DNA from: Lentibacillus jeotgali
GTDB lineage: Bacteria > Bacillota > Bacilli > Bacillales > Amphibacillaceae
Assembly (NCBI RefSeq): GCF_000224785.1
Contig: NZ_AGAV01000014.1
Coordinates: 62,001 to 126,000, forward strand
DNA length: 64,000 nucleotides
Direction of reading: 5' to 3'
Part shown: positions 1-9,740 of the stretch, one piece after another
How positions within the stretch are numbered: position 1 is the first letter of the stretch
Layout: the number at the start of each line of letters is the position of its first letter
Translations under genes and position numbers: made by a program
The notes under the pieces: model-generated
The model's input: only the letters and a program-made list of their open reading frames with translations
Database searches by the model: none
Told to the model about the DNA's origin: nothing

Positions 1-378
1 GATAAAGAACTGTTCCGTTAAGAAAGAAAACGAGAGATATCCAGCACTGTATAAATTCAAAATGATTACCGAACTGGTTGCGATTCCGGGGGTCACCTTC
101 AGCCAAACGGTCACAGGAATGAAAAAAGCAAGCATAATGCCAATTACTAATGGATGATACCCGATTAACTCAAAAAAAGTGACTGAAAACAAAGCAGCTA
201 CAACACAGGCCAGAAAGCGATGCCATGCACTCAGGACAGACCGCTTTCGTGATGGCTGAATACACAGGATTGTCAAAATCCCGGCAGAAACAAAATTAGT
301 CAGACCCAGAACTTGTGCGATAGAAATCGAGATTGGGGTCCCGATTGCTGTCTTAATCGTACGCGAGCCAATTTTCAC
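1..378 (-). CDS. yqjA: YqjA-type aromatic acid exporter family membrane protein (partial, 5' part only)
   Basis: The minus-strand frame starts with GTG at 378 behind AAGGAG and runs off the window edge, so only about 126 N-terminal residues are present. The protein begins MKIGSRTIKTAIGTPISISI and has several hydrophobic stretches separated by short basic loops, which fits the DUF939/ArAE family of integral membrane proteins. Position beside brxB (yqiW) and the bkd operon matches yqjA of B. subtilis. The transport function is known only by family similarity. Confidence rests on the N-terminal sequence pattern plus synteny. Confidence 0.72.
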   Translation of the reverse strand, partial: MKIGSRTIKTAIGTPISISIAQVLGLTNFVSAGILTILCIQPSRKRSVLSAWHRFLACVVAALFSVTFFELIGYHPLVIGIMLAFFIPVTVWLKVTPGIATSSVIILNLYSAGYLSFSFLTEQFFI

Positions 379-476
379 GATTATTTCTCCTTAAGCTACG
401 ATTCAACCAGTAATTAACAAAATGGAGCTGACCCGTTTAATGTTGAGACAGCCCCATACTATAGGATTTATTATGT

Positions 477-908
477 TCAGACTTCTTCACAATGGTCGTC
501 GAACACTTTTTGCAGCTTGCCTACTACATCTACTGCACTGTACCCTTCAATGTCAGAGCGTTCAAGCATTGTAACAATTTTTCCGTCTTTCATGAATGCA
601 AAAGATGGTGATGACGGCGGATAGCCTTCAAAGTATTCTCTGGCCTTTTCGGTTGCCCCGCGGTCTTGTCCGGCAAACACTGTTACCAGATGATCAGGTC
701 GTTTATCGTAATGGATGGCATTAGCTGCTGCAGGGCGGGCGACACCACCGGCACAGCCGCATGTTGAGTTAACCATAACCAATGTTGAACCATCGCGTTT
801 CATCGCATCGTCAACAGATTCAGGTGTGGTTAACTCTTCGTAACCTGCATCCCGTACATCTTCCCGGGCAGCGTTTACGACGTCCTCCATGAATAAGTTG
901 AAATCCAT
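477..908 (-). CDS. brxB: BrxB bacilliredoxin (YqiW/YphP family)
   Basis: A 143-residue protein of the DUF1094 bacilliredoxin family, which removes bacillithiol from S-bacillithiolated proteins in the cytoplasm. The CGC active-site motif is visible in [10 protein letters not shown], followed by [21 protein letters not shown] and the [11 protein letters not shown] block, and the protein ends in CEEV as in B. subtilis. The frame is open further upstream, but family alignment favours the ATG at 908 ([10 protein letters not shown]), with AAAGGGG about 12 bases upstream. It sits between yqjA and the bkd genes as in B. subtilis. High certainty for family. Confidence 0.92.
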   Translation of the reverse strand: MDFNLFMEDVVNAAREDVRDAGYEELTTPESVDDAMKRDGSTLVMVNSTCGCAGGVARPAAANAIHYDKRPDHLVTVFAGQDRGATEKAREYFEGYPPSSPSFAFMKDGKIVTMLERSDIEGYSAVDVVGKLQKVFDDHCEEV

Positions 909-1080
909 ATGTGAATCCATCCCCTTTAACTTAATGATTGGTATTGCTATGATTAGCTTATCAATTTTATCAGCAGTTTTCAATTTAGAAACCTTTTGAA
1001 ACGACACGATTTAACCGACCTCTTTCAATATCTGCTAAAAATTGAATAGCTAGGATTCCGGAGTCGTGTGATTGTTCCTT

Positions 1081-2328
1081 TTAATATAGATTGGTTGTGT
1101 CAGCATTAGTGTTTTCAACAATTTCTTTTACGCGAGCTAAAAATTGTCCCACAATCAGTCCGTCCAGTACCCGGTGATCAAGTGACAAACATAAGTTCAC
1201 CATATCACGGGCTGCAAACATATCATTTATGATAACAGGCCGTTTTACAATCGATTCCACTTGTAATATCGCGGCCTGCGGATGATTGATAACGCCCATG
1301 GACTGGACAGAACCAAATGACCCGGTGTTGTTAACGGTAAATGTCCCACCCTGCATATCTTCAGACGTCAATTTGCCGGAACGCGCACGCATTGCCAGAT
1401 CATTGATATCTCCGGCAATACCTTTGATGCTTTTGTCATCAGCGTTTTTAATAACCGGGACAAACAGTTCATTGTCTTTTGCGACAGCGATGGATAGATT
1501 AATATCTTTATGCTGGATAATTCTGTCCCCTGCCCATGTACTGTTCAACTGCGGGAATTCTTTCAGTGCCTGGGCTGTTGCTTTTACAAAAAAGGCAAAG
1601 AAAGTCAAATTGTACCCTTCATTTTGCTTGAATTCATCTTTTACCTTATTACGGTAACTGACCAAATCTGTCACATCGGCTTCAACCGCCATCCATGCGT
1701 GCGGTATCTCCTGGGCTGATTTAACCATATTTTGTGCGATTGCCTTCCTGACGCCTGTAACTGGAATTTCGACATCACCTGCCTGTGCTTGTTGATCATG
1801 CTGCTGCAAGCCTGGTTGTGCAGCAACTGAATCATTTTTCTCTGCAGCTGGTGCGGGTTTATCACCTGAAGCAATCAATTTTTCGATATCTTTCCGTGTA
1901 ATTCGTCCGCCGCGGCCTGAACCGATGACGTGCGCCAAGTCAATGTCATTTTCTTGCGCGAGCCTCATGACAGCCGGCGAGTAACGTTTTTTCATAGAGG
2001 AGGAAGGCCCCTCTTCTTTCGGCGATGATGCATCCTGTTTTTCTTTGGCTTGTTCTTCTGGTTCGGATTCATCATGAGATGAGGTTCCTTCTTTCTCGAT
2101 ATAGCACATGAGGTCCCCAACTTGAATGGTGTCGCCTTCCTGTGCCACCAGCTCCTTAATGACCCCTGAAAATGATGACGGGACTTCAGCATTGACTTTA
2201 TCGGTCATGACTTCTGCAATCGGATCATATTTATTGACTTTATCTCCTGCACCAACCAGCCAGGAACTGATTGTGCCTTCCGTGACACTTTCTCCCAGCT
2301 GCGGCATGTTGATTTTTTCGGTTGCCAT
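1081..2328 (-). CDS. bkdB: Branched-chain alpha-keto acid dehydrogenase E2 (lipoamide acyltransferase)
   Basis: 415 residues. The N-terminal lipoyl domain (about 5-80) carries the lipoylated lysine in MTDKVNAEVPS. An E/S/P/K-rich linker follows, then a peripheral-subunit-binding domain (about 115-150, YSPAVMRLAQENDIDL and GSGRGGRITRKDIEKL), a second flexible linker, and the acyltransferase core with the catalytic SLDHRVLDG motif near residue 378. It transfers branched acyl groups to CoA, supplying primers for iso/anteiso fatty acids. It is the last gene of the operon, 32 bp after bkdAB. Only one lipoyl domain is present, the usual number for this family. Confidence 0.95.
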   Translation of the reverse strand: MATEKINMPQLGESVTEGTISSWLVGAGDKVNKYDPIAEVMTDKVNAEVPSSFSGVIKELVAQEGDTIQVGDLMCYIEKEGTSSHDESEPEEQAKEKQDASSPKEEGPSSSMKKRYSPAVMRLAQENDIDLAHVIGSGRGGRITRKDIEKLIASGDKPAPAAEKNDSVAAQPGLQQHDQQAQAGDVEIPVTGVRKAIAQNMVKSAQEIPHAWMAVEADVTDLVSYRNKVKDEFKQNEGYNLTFFAFFVKATAQALKEFPQLNSTWAGDRIIQHKDINLSIAVAKDNELFVPVIKNADDKSIKGIAGDINDLAMRARSGKLTSEDMQGGTFTVNNTGSFGSVQSMGVINHPQAAILQVESIVKRPVIINDMFAARDMVNLCLSLDHRVLDGLIVGQFLARVKEIVENTNADTTNLY

Positions 2329-2360
2329 TCTTTACCCTCCTTTTGTCTGCCTGTTTGACA

Positions 2361-3344
2361 TTAAAATTCCGCAAGTTTCCGTATGGCTTTTTCTACTTTG
2401 TCCGGATTCATCATAAAGTACTTTTCCATGGCTGGTGAAAATGGCATTGCCGGTATATCTGGACCAGCGAGGCGCTGGATCGGAGAATCAAGGTCAAATA
2501 GACAGTTTTCCCCAATAATGGCAGACACTTCCCCTATAATGCTGCCTTCTTTATTATCCTCGGTAATCAGGAGAACTTTTCCGGTCTTCTGCGCTGCTTC
2601 AATAATCGATTCCTGATCCAGCGGGTACACAGTACGCAAATCCAAAATATGCGTGTCTATACCTTCTTCTTCAAGTTTCTCGGCAGCCTGAAGCGCAAAA
2701 TGGACGGCCAGGCCATAAGTGATGACCGTAACGTCGGAACCTTCCCGTTTAATATCGGCCTTTCCAATTGGCAGGACATAATCATCTTCCGGAACATCAC
2801 TTTTCAGCAAACGGTATGCTCGTTTATGCTCGAAGAATAGTACCGGATCATTATCACGGATGGATGCCTTCAAAAGCCCTTTCACATCGTACGGTGTTGA
2901 TGGCATCACAATCTTTAAACCCGGCTGGTTGGCAAACACTGCTTCAACAGACTGCGAATGATATAATGCACCATGCACACCGCCGCCATAAGGCGCCCTT
3001 ATTGTCATAGGCACGCTCCAGTCGTTATTGGATCGGTAGCGCATTTTGGCGGCTTCGGAAATGATTTGGTTAACGGCAGGCATGATAAAATCCGCAAACT
3101 GCATTTCTGCAACCGGACGCATTCCGTACATCGCTGCACCAATACCAACGCCTGCAATAGCAGATTCCGCAAGTGGTGTATCCAGAACACGGTATTCGCC
3201 GAATTCATCATACAGTCCTTTGGTAGCTCCGAACACACCGCCTTTTTTACCGACATCCTCTCCTAAAACAAATACTTTTTCATCACGCTGCATCTCTTCT
3301 TGTAACGCAGCTGTGACTGCCTGAATATACGACATGACTGGCAT
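2361..3344 (-). CDS. bkdAB: Branched-chain alpha-keto acid dehydrogenase E1 beta subunit
   Basis: 327 residues, full length for the transketolase-like pyrimidine-binding beta subunit of E1. It begins MPVMSYIQAVTAALQEEMQ and has the conserved FVLGEDVGKKGGVFGATKGL block, the AESAIAGVGIGAA segment and ITEDNKEGSIIGEVSA in the C-terminal transketolase domain. It pairs with BkdAA to form the thiamin-diphosphate-dependent E1 heterotetramer that decarboxylates keto acids of Val, Leu and Ile. The stop of bkdAA lies 2 bp upstream of its start, indicating translational coupling of the two E1 subunits. Confidence 0.95.
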   Translation of the reverse strand: MPVMSYIQAVTAALQEEMQRDEKVFVLGEDVGKKGGVFGATKGLYDEFGEYRVLDTPLAESAIAGVGIGAAMYGMRPVAEMQFADFIMPAVNQIISEAAKMRYRSNNDWSVPMTIRAPYGGGVHGALYHSQSVEAVFANQPGLKIVMPSTPYDVKGLLKASIRDNDPVLFFEHKRAYRLLKSDVPEDDYVLPIGKADIKREGSDVTVITYGLAVHFALQAAEKLEEEGIDTHILDLRTVYPLDQESIIEAAQKTGKVLLITEDNKEGSIIGEVSAIIGENCLFDLDSPIQRLAGPDIPAMPFSPAMEKYFMMNPDKVEKAIRKLAEF

Positions 3345-3346
3345 GG

Positions 3347-4351
3347 CTAATTTCCCCCCTGCTCTTCATAAACATATTTAAGCGCAGACTCAGGTTCAGG
3401 GTAAGCGGCGTTTTCCGCATAGTCTGTTGCCTCGTTAACGATCGAGTCAAGTTCACTGCGAATTTCCTGCTCCTGGTCTTCTGTCATAACTCCGGCTTCT
3501 TTTAAATAGGCAGCAAACGAAATAAGCGAGTCTTTTTTCTTTGCTTCCTCCACTTCAGCGCTTTCGCGGTATTGACGGTCATCATCGTCACTTGAATGGG
3601 CTGTAAACCTGTAGGATACTGCTTCAATAAGTGTCGGCCCTCCCCCGTTCATGGCACGTTCCCGAGCTTTTTTAATCTCTTCATATACTGCCAGCGGGTC
3701 ATTACCATCGACTGTCACACCAGGCATTCCATAACTTTGACCGCGGTCTGACACATTAACGCTTGCAATTTGTTTATCCACCGGTACCGAGATCGCATAT
3801 TTATTGTTTTCGACCATTGTAATAACCGGCAGTTTATGAACTCCGGCAAAGTTTAGGCCTTCATGAAAATCACCCTGGTTGGATGAGCCTTCACCCAATG
3901 TGACAAATGATGCAAAATCTTTCTTTTCCATCTTGGCGGCTAGTGCAATACCAACGGCGTGCGGAAGCTGTGTCGTCACTGGTGAAGATTGGCTCAGAAT
4001 CCGATTTTTCTTTTGTCCAAAATGACTTGGCATCTGTCGTCCGCCGGAATTGGGGTCTTCCGCTTTTGCAAACGCAGAAAGCATCAATTCTTTGGCTGTC
4101 ATCCCGAATGCAAGCACAATCCCCATATCCCGGTAATAAGGGGAAACATAATCCAGATTTCGGTCGAGCGCAAAAGAGGCGCCCACTTGCGAGGCTTCTT
4201 GTCCCTGACAGGAAATGACAAAAGGAATTTTCCCTGCACGATTCAAAAGCCACATCCGTTCGTCAATTTTGCGGGCCAAAAGCATGTGCCTGTACATGTC
4301 CACAGCTTGTTCGTCCGTTAATCCTAATGATTCGTGGCGATTTCTTACCAA
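3347..4351 (-). CDS. bkdAA: Branched-chain alpha-keto acid dehydrogenase E1 alpha subunit
   Basis: 334 residues. The thiamin-diphosphate-binding region is visible as GEGSSNQGDFHEGLNFA followed by VENNKYAISVP, and the phosphorylation-loop-like segment YRFTAHSSDDDDRQYR is present. This is the dehydrogenase/decarboxylase E1 alpha chain working with BkdAB next to it and BkdB as acyl acceptor. The gene lies 35 bp downstream of lpdV. Length and order (lpdV-bkdAA-bkdAB-bkdB) are as in B. subtilis. Confidence 0.95.
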   Translation of the reverse strand: MVRNRHESLGLTDEQAVDMYRHMLLARKIDERMWLLNRAGKIPFVISCQGQEASQVGASFALDRNLDYVSPYYRDMGIVLAFGMTAKELMLSAFAKAEDPNSGGRQMPSHFGQKKNRILSQSSPVTTQLPHAVGIALAAKMEKKDFASFVTLGEGSSNQGDFHEGLNFAGVHKLPVITMVENNKYAISVPVDKQIASVNVSDRGQSYGMPGVTVDGNDPLAVYEEIKKARERAMNGGGPTLIEAVSYRFTAHSSDDDDRQYRESAEVEEAKKKDSLISFAAYLKEAGVMTEDQEQEIRSELDSIVNEATDYAENAAYPEPESALKYVYEEQGGN

Positions 4352-4386
4352 TTACTTTCCCTCCCCTAAATACAATAGTAGGATTT

Positions 4387-5811
4387 TTATCCGTGAATTT
4401 GATTTCCGTCCACAGCCATTGCTGCTTCACCCATTATTTCAGACAATGTCGGGTGTGGATGAACACTTTGCGCAATCTCCCATGGTGTTGCATCAAGCAC
4501 CTTGGCCAGCCCCGCTTCCGAAATCATATCGGTGACATGCGGTCCTACCATATGAACACCCAGCAGGTCATCAGTCTGTATGTCGGTAATTATTTTGACA
4601 AACCCGTCTGATTCACCGTGAACCAGGGCTTTCCCAATTGCTTTAAATGGAAACTTGCCGACCTTCACCTCAAATCCTTGATCAATTGCCTGCTTTTCGG
4701 TCAATCCAACGCTGGCAGCTTCAGGGTTGGAATAAATACATGACGGAATTGTATCGTAGTTCAGCGGTAATGGATTTTTATCTGCCATATGTTCAACAGC
4801 TGCAATACCCTCGTGGGATGCCACATGTGCGAGCTGCATACCACCGATTACATCACCGATGGCATAGATATGTGATTCTTTCGTCTGGTAAAAATCATTC
4901 GTCTGAATGTAGCCGTTGTCTACAATGATATCCGTGTTTTGCAATCCAAGATTTGACGTGACTGCTTCGCGGCCAACCGAAACAAGCATTCTGTCAGCCG
5001 AAAATATTCGATTTTTACTGCTGCTGACTTCAGCTTCTATCTGTACGCCTTTTTCCTTTTGAAGCGTTTCAGGCAGTACTTTGGCACTTTTTATAAACTG
5101 AACACCTTTTTTCTTAAGCTGACCTTCAACTTCTTTGGCAATAGACTCATCTTCTGTCGGTAAAATGTGACTCATATATTCGATCACCGTGACATCAACA
5201 CCGAAATCCGAAAGCATCGACGCCCACTCGATACCGATAACACCGCCCCCGACAATGAGTATTGAGGCTGGCAGTTTGCTCATGTTTAGCGCCTCATCGG
5301 AACTGATCACTCGTTTCCCATCCAGTTCAAGACCTGGCAGTGATTTTGGCCTAGATCCGGTAGCAATCAGTACATTTTTTGGTACGAGCATGGTGTTTTC
5401 GTCACCATTTGCATATTCGATTGAAATCGTACCGGGCATTGGCGAGAAAATACTTGGACCCAAAATTCGGCCAAAACCTTCATACACATCAATTTTACCC
5501 TTTTTCATTAATCCTTGTACACCTTGCTGCAGTGTTTTAATGATACGATTTTTACGTTCCTGTACTTTGTCAAAATTTAAGGTGACATCAGATGTTTCCA
5601 CGCCGTATTGGTTCGCTTCCTTTGTTTGTTTAAATACCTCAGCACTCCGGAGCAGTGATTTGGATGGGATGCAGCCCCTGTTCAGACAGGTGCCGCCAAG
5701 ACTGCCTTTTTCAACAACGGCAACCTGCATGCCCAGCTGTGAGGCACGTATTGCAGCGACATATCCTCCTGTCCCTCCTCCGAGTACGACTAAATCATAT
5801 TCTTTCGCCAT
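4387..5811 (-). CDS. lpdV: Dihydrolipoyl dehydrogenase E3 of the Bkd complex
   Basis: 474 residues of the class I flavoprotein disulfide reductase fold. The FAD-binding motif VLGGGTGGYVAAIRASQLG is at the N-terminus, the redox-active disulfide is in GGTCLNRGCIPSKSLL (about 41-56), the NAD-binding GGGVIGIEWASMLSDFG is near 188, and the C-terminal catalytic HPHPTLSEIMGEA is near 450. It reoxidises dihydrolipoyl groups of BkdB and makes NADH. In B. subtilis buk lies directly upstream. Here the upstream neighbour is bcd, with 122 bp between them. Confidence 0.95.
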   Translation of the reverse strand: MAKEYDLVVLGGGTGGYVAAIRASQLGMQVAVVEKGSLGGTCLNRGCIPSKSLLRSAEVFKQTKEANQYGVETSDVTLNFDKVQERKNRIIKTLQQGVQGLMKKGKIDVYEGFGRILGPSIFSPMPGTISIEYANGDENTMLVPKNVLIATGSRPKSLPGLELDGKRVISSDEALNMSKLPASILIVGGGVIGIEWASMLSDFGVDVTVIEYMSHILPTEDESIAKEVEGQLKKKGVQFIKSAKVLPETLQKEKGVQIEAEVSSSKNRIFSADRMLVSVGREAVTSNLGLQNTDIIVDNGYIQTNDFYQTKESHIYAIGDVIGGMQLAHVASHEGIAAVEHMADKNPLPLNYDTIPSCIYSNPEAASVGLTEKQAIDQGFEVKVGKFPFKAIGKALVHGESDGFVKIITDIQTDDLLGVHMVGPHVTDMISEAGLAKVLDATPWEIAQSVHPHPTLSEIMGEAAMAVDGNQIHG

Positions 5812-5933
5812 TAAGTGAATGCTCCTCTCCGATTAGATTGGAAGGTATGTTTGGCCGGTTCTACCTGCAGTTCCTTCTCAGGGAGTAAATAGGAATATCA
5901 GGACAATTTACCCCCGTATTTGCTTCACACACC

Positions 5934-7028
5934 TTATCGCCTGCTTAGTATGTGATGGCCATTTCTTAAAAACTGGCTGCGTGAGGCTTGCAGTGAACGG
6001 ATCCGTTCTTCTGCCAAACGATCGGCGGCAGCGTATGTCGGTATTTGATCCCGTCTGGAGATTTCAAACACCTTGATCAAATGATCGTATATCATTTCCA
6101 CCTTTTTCATTGCCCGTGTTTGATTGTAACCGTCTAATTCGTCCGAAACATTAATGACACCGCCCGAATTAATGACATAATCCGGTGCATAAACAATTCC
6201 CATTTCATAGAGCATATCCCCATGTTCCGTCGTTTTAAGCTGGTTGTTTGCAGAACCGGCAACAACTTTAGCCTTAAGTTGTGGAATTGTTTCATCATTG
6301 ATGGTGGCTCCAAGTGCGCATGGTGCATATACATCACAATCGACACCATAAATCTCATCCGGACCGACTGCCTCGGCTCCGAAGGCATCCACTGCACGTT
6401 TGACAGCCTCTTCACTGATGTCGGTGACGATTAGATTAGCACCTTCTTCGTGCAAGTGCTCACACAAAGCATACGCCACGTTGCCGACACCTTGCACTGC
6501 GACCGTCTTTCCTTTCAGTGAAGCGTCACCGAACGCTTCCATTGCAGCCGCCTTCATACCCTTATAAATACCATATCCGGTCACAGGGGACGGATTACCG
6601 GAAGAACCTGATTCAGGAGAAGTACCTGTGACAAAATCTGTTTCCATGTTGATCAGATCCATATCATGCACAGTCGTTCCAACATCCTCTGCTGTAATAT
6701 ACCTTCCATTCAGACTTTGAATATATCGTCCGAAAGCACGGAACATTTCAGGATTTTTATCTTTCTTCGGATCGCCGATGATCACCGTTTTTCCGCCCCC
6801 AAGATTAAGTCCCGCTGCAGCATTCTTATAAGTCATGCCTTTTGCTAGCCTTAGAGCATCCTCTATTGCATCTGCCTCGGAATCATAAGTCCACATCCGG
6901 GTCCCGCCAAGGGCAGGACCGAGTGTCGTGTCATGGATGGCAATAATTGCTTTTAACCCGGAGTTTTTATCCTGGCAAAACAACAATTGCTCATAATCAT
7001 ATTCTTCCATATAGTTAAAGATTTCCAT
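5934..7028 (-). CDS. bcd: Leucine dehydrogenase
   Basis: 364 residues, the normal length for leucine dehydrogenase. It deaminates Leu, Val and Ile to the keto acids that the Bkd complex then oxidises. Visible are the glycine-rich [15 protein letters not shown] block containing the catalytic lysine, the substrate-loop motif [12 protein letters not shown], and the NAD-binding Rossmann motif [17 protein letters not shown]. It is the first gene after the sigma-54 promoter at 7095-7111, so it should be co-transcribed with lpdV-bkdAA-bkdAB-bkdB. Confidence 0.95.
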   Translation of the reverse strand: MEIFNYMEEYDYEQLLFCQDKNSGLKAIIAIHDTTLGPALGGTRMWTYDSEADAIEDALRLAKGMTYKNAAAGLNLGGGKTVIIGDPKKDKNPEMFRAFGRYIQSLNGRYITAEDVGTTVHDMDLINMETDFVTGTSPESGSSGNPSPVTGYGIYKGMKAAAMEAFGDASLKGKTVAVQGVGNVAYALCEHLHEEGANLIVTDISEEAVKRAVDAFGAEAVGPDEIYGVDCDVYAPCALGATINDETIPQLKAKVVAGSANNQLKTTEHGDMLYEMGIVYAPDYVINSGGVINVSDELDGYNQTRAMKKVEMIYDHLIKVFEISRRDQIPTYAAADRLAEERIRSLQASRSQFLRNGHHILSRR

Positions 7029-7094
7029 TATTACTACCCCCTGATTCTAGTCATTAAATTCAGTTAACGTTGACATCTGACTCCCTCATTCTAT

Positions 7095-7111
7095 ATGCAA
7101 AAACTGTGCCA
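7095..7111 (-). promoter_or_regulatory. Sigma-54 (SigL) -24/-12 promoter of the bcd-bkd operon
   Basis: On the minus strand the sequence reads TGGCAC-AGTTT-TTGCAT, a match to the -24/-12 consensus with GG and GC exactly 10 bp apart. It lies about 67 bp upstream of the bcd start and directly downstream of bkdR, which encodes a sigma-54 enhancer-binding activator. That arrangement is the known control mode of the bkd operon in B. subtilis. Confidence 0.9.
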
Positions 7112-7123
7112 ATAAACTGGAAT

Positions 7124-7137
7124 TGTAAGCGCTTTAT
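7124..7137. promoter_or_regulatory. Candidate cre (CcpA) site upstream of bcd
   Basis: TGTAAGCGCTTTAT matches 12 of 14 positions of the cre consensus TGWAAGCGYTTWCA. It lies 13 bp upstream of the -24 element, where CcpA binding could block activator contact. This is a pattern match only and the last two positions deviate. Confidence 0.4.
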
Positions 7138-7169
7138 CAGAGCATTTCAATCTGTGCAATAAATTGCGT

Positions 7170-9239
7170 TCATGAATGATTTTGCATGCTATCTTTTTCT
7201 ATTTTATATTTGTTAAGTTTGTAGTAAAGATTTCGGATCGATATATTTAGATGTTTCGCAGTTTGTGTTTTATTATAATTTAACGCTTGCAGCACCTCGG
7301 AAATATACTCCTTTTCATACGCTTCCATAGCGTTTTGCAATGTTTGGTTTATTTCCGCTTTCTTTCCCGGCTGCTGGTGTGGATTTCCAAACGGCATCAG
7401 ATCCGGTATATGTTCCTTAGTTATCACATCTTCATTCATACCGATATAAATCATAGCTCGTCCAATGATATTTTCCAGTTCACGGACGTTTCCGGGCCAG
7501 TGATAATCTTTTAGGTAATCGATTGCCTGATCATCAATGGATTTAACATCTCTTCCGTAATCCTGGTTGATTTTTTGAATGAGATAGTCAATAAGTTCAG
7601 GCAAGTCCTCTAAACGTTCTTTCAATGTGGGTATATAAATCGGAAGCCGGTTTAGCCGGTAATATAAATCTTCCCGGAAGGTTCTGTTCATAATGGCTTT
7701 CTCCAGATTGATATTGGTTGCTGTAATTACCCGGACATCAATAGCTATTGGCGATGTTCCGCCGACCCGCACGATTTCACCCTCCTGAAGCACCCGGAGT
7801 AATTTTGCCTGCATGTGAAGCGACAATTCGCCAATTTCATCCAGAAAAACACTTCCTTTGTTTGCTTCCTCAAACAGCCCTTTTTTGCCGCCTCGCTTGG
7901 CACCGGTGAAGGCACCTTCCTCATACCCGAACAGCTCGCTTTCCAGTAAACTTTCGGCAATGGCAGCACAATTCACGCGAATAAATTTATTACGCTTACG
8001 GTCACTTTCATTGTGAATGGCATGTGCAAATAACTCTTTTCCTGTACCAGAATCACCGCGTAAAAGAACTGTTGCAGGCGTTTTAGCCCCGACTTTGGCC
8101 TGTTCAAACGCTATCTGCATTTCCGATGAAGAGCCAATAATATCCTCAAACGAATATTTTGCTTCGAGGTTACGGATAATTTGACGTGCACGCTTCAGTT
8201 CGTTTGTTAATGACAGAATCTCTGAAACATCATGCAAAACGCCAACGCTCCCCTTTATTTTCCCGTCTACAATAACAGGGGCCACATTAACCAGCACATC
8301 TTTTTTTGCAGGACCCACTTTCAGATGGACTCTGCGAACGGCTCGGCGGGTCTCTAGTACCTTCATATGCATGCTTTCGCCCTCTGATATATCCACATTG
8401 GCAGGTTTCCCTATAATATCTGCTTCGCTAAGTCCGGTGATACGCGTATATGCAGGATTAATCATCAGGCCTTTTCCGCTCTCATCAACAACAGATATGG
8501 CTTCATCAGACGAGTGGATGATTGCTTCAAGCAGTGTTTTAATTTCTTTGAGATCGGTTATTTCTTCAGCAAGATTCATGATTTCGGTAATGTCTTTAAA
8601 CACGGCAAAAGCACCAAGTACCTTTTCCTCAGCATTAATAATCGGAATTCGGGTTGTTATAACCTTTTTGCCGTTTTCCAAGATAAGTCGCTGGTTGACC
8701 TCTTTCCGCCGGCTCCGCAGCACGTGAGGCAGTCTGGTGTCAGCAATAACATCTTTAATACCCTTGCCGTTGAATTGTTCTTTGGCTAGGCCTACGATGC
8801 GCTCGGCACTTTTATTTACAAACTGTACAGCCGCCTGTTCGTTCACAACAATCATACCGTCATGGATATTATTCAGAATAAGTGCCTGATTATTCGTCTC
8901 AAGCGTCAATCGCTCCAACAATGATTCTTTTTCATCCATCAACTCGGCAATGATGTATGCAACACTGCCGGGGATAACGACAGTGTTCTTACCGCGCTTA
9001 TCAAGCAATTCCCCCAGCACATCTTCCTCACCCGTAGCTTCTATTATGATATCAATATCGTCAGTCCAATCATCATAACTGGTGCCGGCAGGGATACCAT
9101 AATCCTCGGCTAATTTTAAACCTTTGGCTTTCGGGTCGATATCTGCTATGCCAACAACATTCATTTTTTCTGTTTTATGTAAAATTTCCAGCAAGGCACT
9201 GCCGCCATTTCCCGCCCCAACAATCAGCACACGTTTCAT
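7170..9239 (-). CDS. bkdR: BkdR sigma-54-dependent transcriptional activator
   Basis: 689 residues from the ATG at 9239 (RBS GAGGCGGG); the frame is open ten codons further upstream but without a better start. Order of domains: an N-terminal Rossmann-like ligand-sensing part ([17 protein letters not shown]), PAS domains (about 120-340), the AAA+ sigma-54 activator domain with Walker [19 protein letters not shown], the [10 protein letters not shown] loop that contacts sigma-54, and Walker [10 protein letters not shown]. The C-terminal Fis-type helix-turn-helix is [20 protein letters not shown]. It activates the adjacent bcd-bkd operon in response to branched-chain amino acids. Length is close to the B. 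subtilis protein. Confidence 0.93.
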   Translation of the reverse strand: MKRVLIVGAGNGGSALLEILHKTEKMNVVGIADIDPKAKGLKLAEDYGIPAGTSYDDWTDDIDIIIEATGEEDVLGELLDKRGKNTVVIPGSVAYIIAELMDEKESLLERLTLETNNQALILNNIHDGMIVVNEQAAVQFVNKSAERIVGLAKEQFNGKGIKDVIADTRLPHVLRSRRKEVNQRLILENGKKVITTRIPIINAEEKVLGAFAVFKDITEIMNLAEEITDLKEIKTLLEAIIHSSDEAISVVDESGKGLMINPAYTRITGLSEADIIGKPANVDISEGESMHMKVLETRRAVRRVHLKVGPAKKDVLVNVAPVIVDGKIKGSVGVLHDVSEILSLTNELKRARQIIRNLEAKYSFEDIIGSSSEMQIAFEQAKVGAKTPATVLLRGDSGTGKELFAHAIHNESDRKRNKFIRVNCAAIAESLLESELFGYEEGAFTGAKRGGKKGLFEEANKGSVFLDEIGELSLHMQAKLLRVLQEGEIVRVGGTSPIAIDVRVITATNINLEKAIMNRTFREDLYYRLNRLPIYIPTLKERLEDLPELIDYLIQKINQDYGRDVKSIDDQAIDYLKDYHWPGNVRELENIIGRAMIYIGMNEDVITKEHIPDLMPFGNPHQQPGKKAEINQTLQNAMEAYEKEYISEVLQALNYNKTQTAKHLNISIRNLYYKLNKYKIEKDSMQNHS

Positions 9240-9408
9240 GTCATCCCGCCTCTGCAATAATTTGCATAATTCAAGCATACGTTAATGTGCATTTTTTAGC
9301 AAGGTCTTTTAACAAAAGTTGTTCATTTGAAGCACTTATATATTTCAATTTACACCCGGACGGCGGTCCCCGGTTAAGTTTACCGATACACAAATATTCG
9401 GTGATGTG

Positions 9409-9437
9409 TTCATATTTTGGTTCAATTTTGCTATACT
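9409..9437 (+). promoter_or_regulatory. Probable sigma-A promoter of yqzF
   Basis: TTCATA and TATACT are separated by 17 bp, about 40 bp upstream of the yqzF start, in the divergent gap with bkdR. It probably also serves the aspartokinase gene 39 bp further downstream. Confidence 0.5.
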
Positions 9438-9476
9438 GAAAAGAGCCTGTTTTACATAAAGGGGAAAACCACACTC

Positions 9477-9701
9477 ATGATTCGCATTATTGCAGTGCTT
9501 ATGCTGCTTATACCCGGACTGATATCCGCTATTGGCATCAAACTGATGCGAGATACACTGTTCAATGATTTTTACCCTGTTTTTATTCATATAAGTATCC
9601 AATTTATTGCAGGTTTCCTGTTATTTCTCGGCGGTCTTGCATTTATCGCCGGTTTTATTGTTTATCGGGACAGGAAGAAACAGAAAGACAAGATAAAGTA
9701 A
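9477..9701 (+). CDS. yqzF: DUF2627 small membrane protein (YqzF)
   Basis: 74 residues starting at ATG 9477 behind AAAGGGG. Two hydrophobic segments (IIAVLMLLIPGLISAIGI at the N-terminus and FIAGFLLFLGGLAFIAGFIV near residue 45) are followed by a strongly basic tail RDRKKQKDKIK, predicting two transmembrane helices with a cytosolic C-terminus. The family is a conserved Bacillaceae protein of unknown function found beside bkdR. Synteny agrees with that assignment. Confidence 0.75.
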   Translation: MIRIIAVLMLLIPGLISAIGIKLMRDTLFNDFYPVFIHISIQFIAGFLLFLGGLAFIAGFIVYRDRKKQKDKIK

Positions 9702-9740
9702 AGAGGACGACTTAATATTTCATTAATGGAGAGGTGTAGC

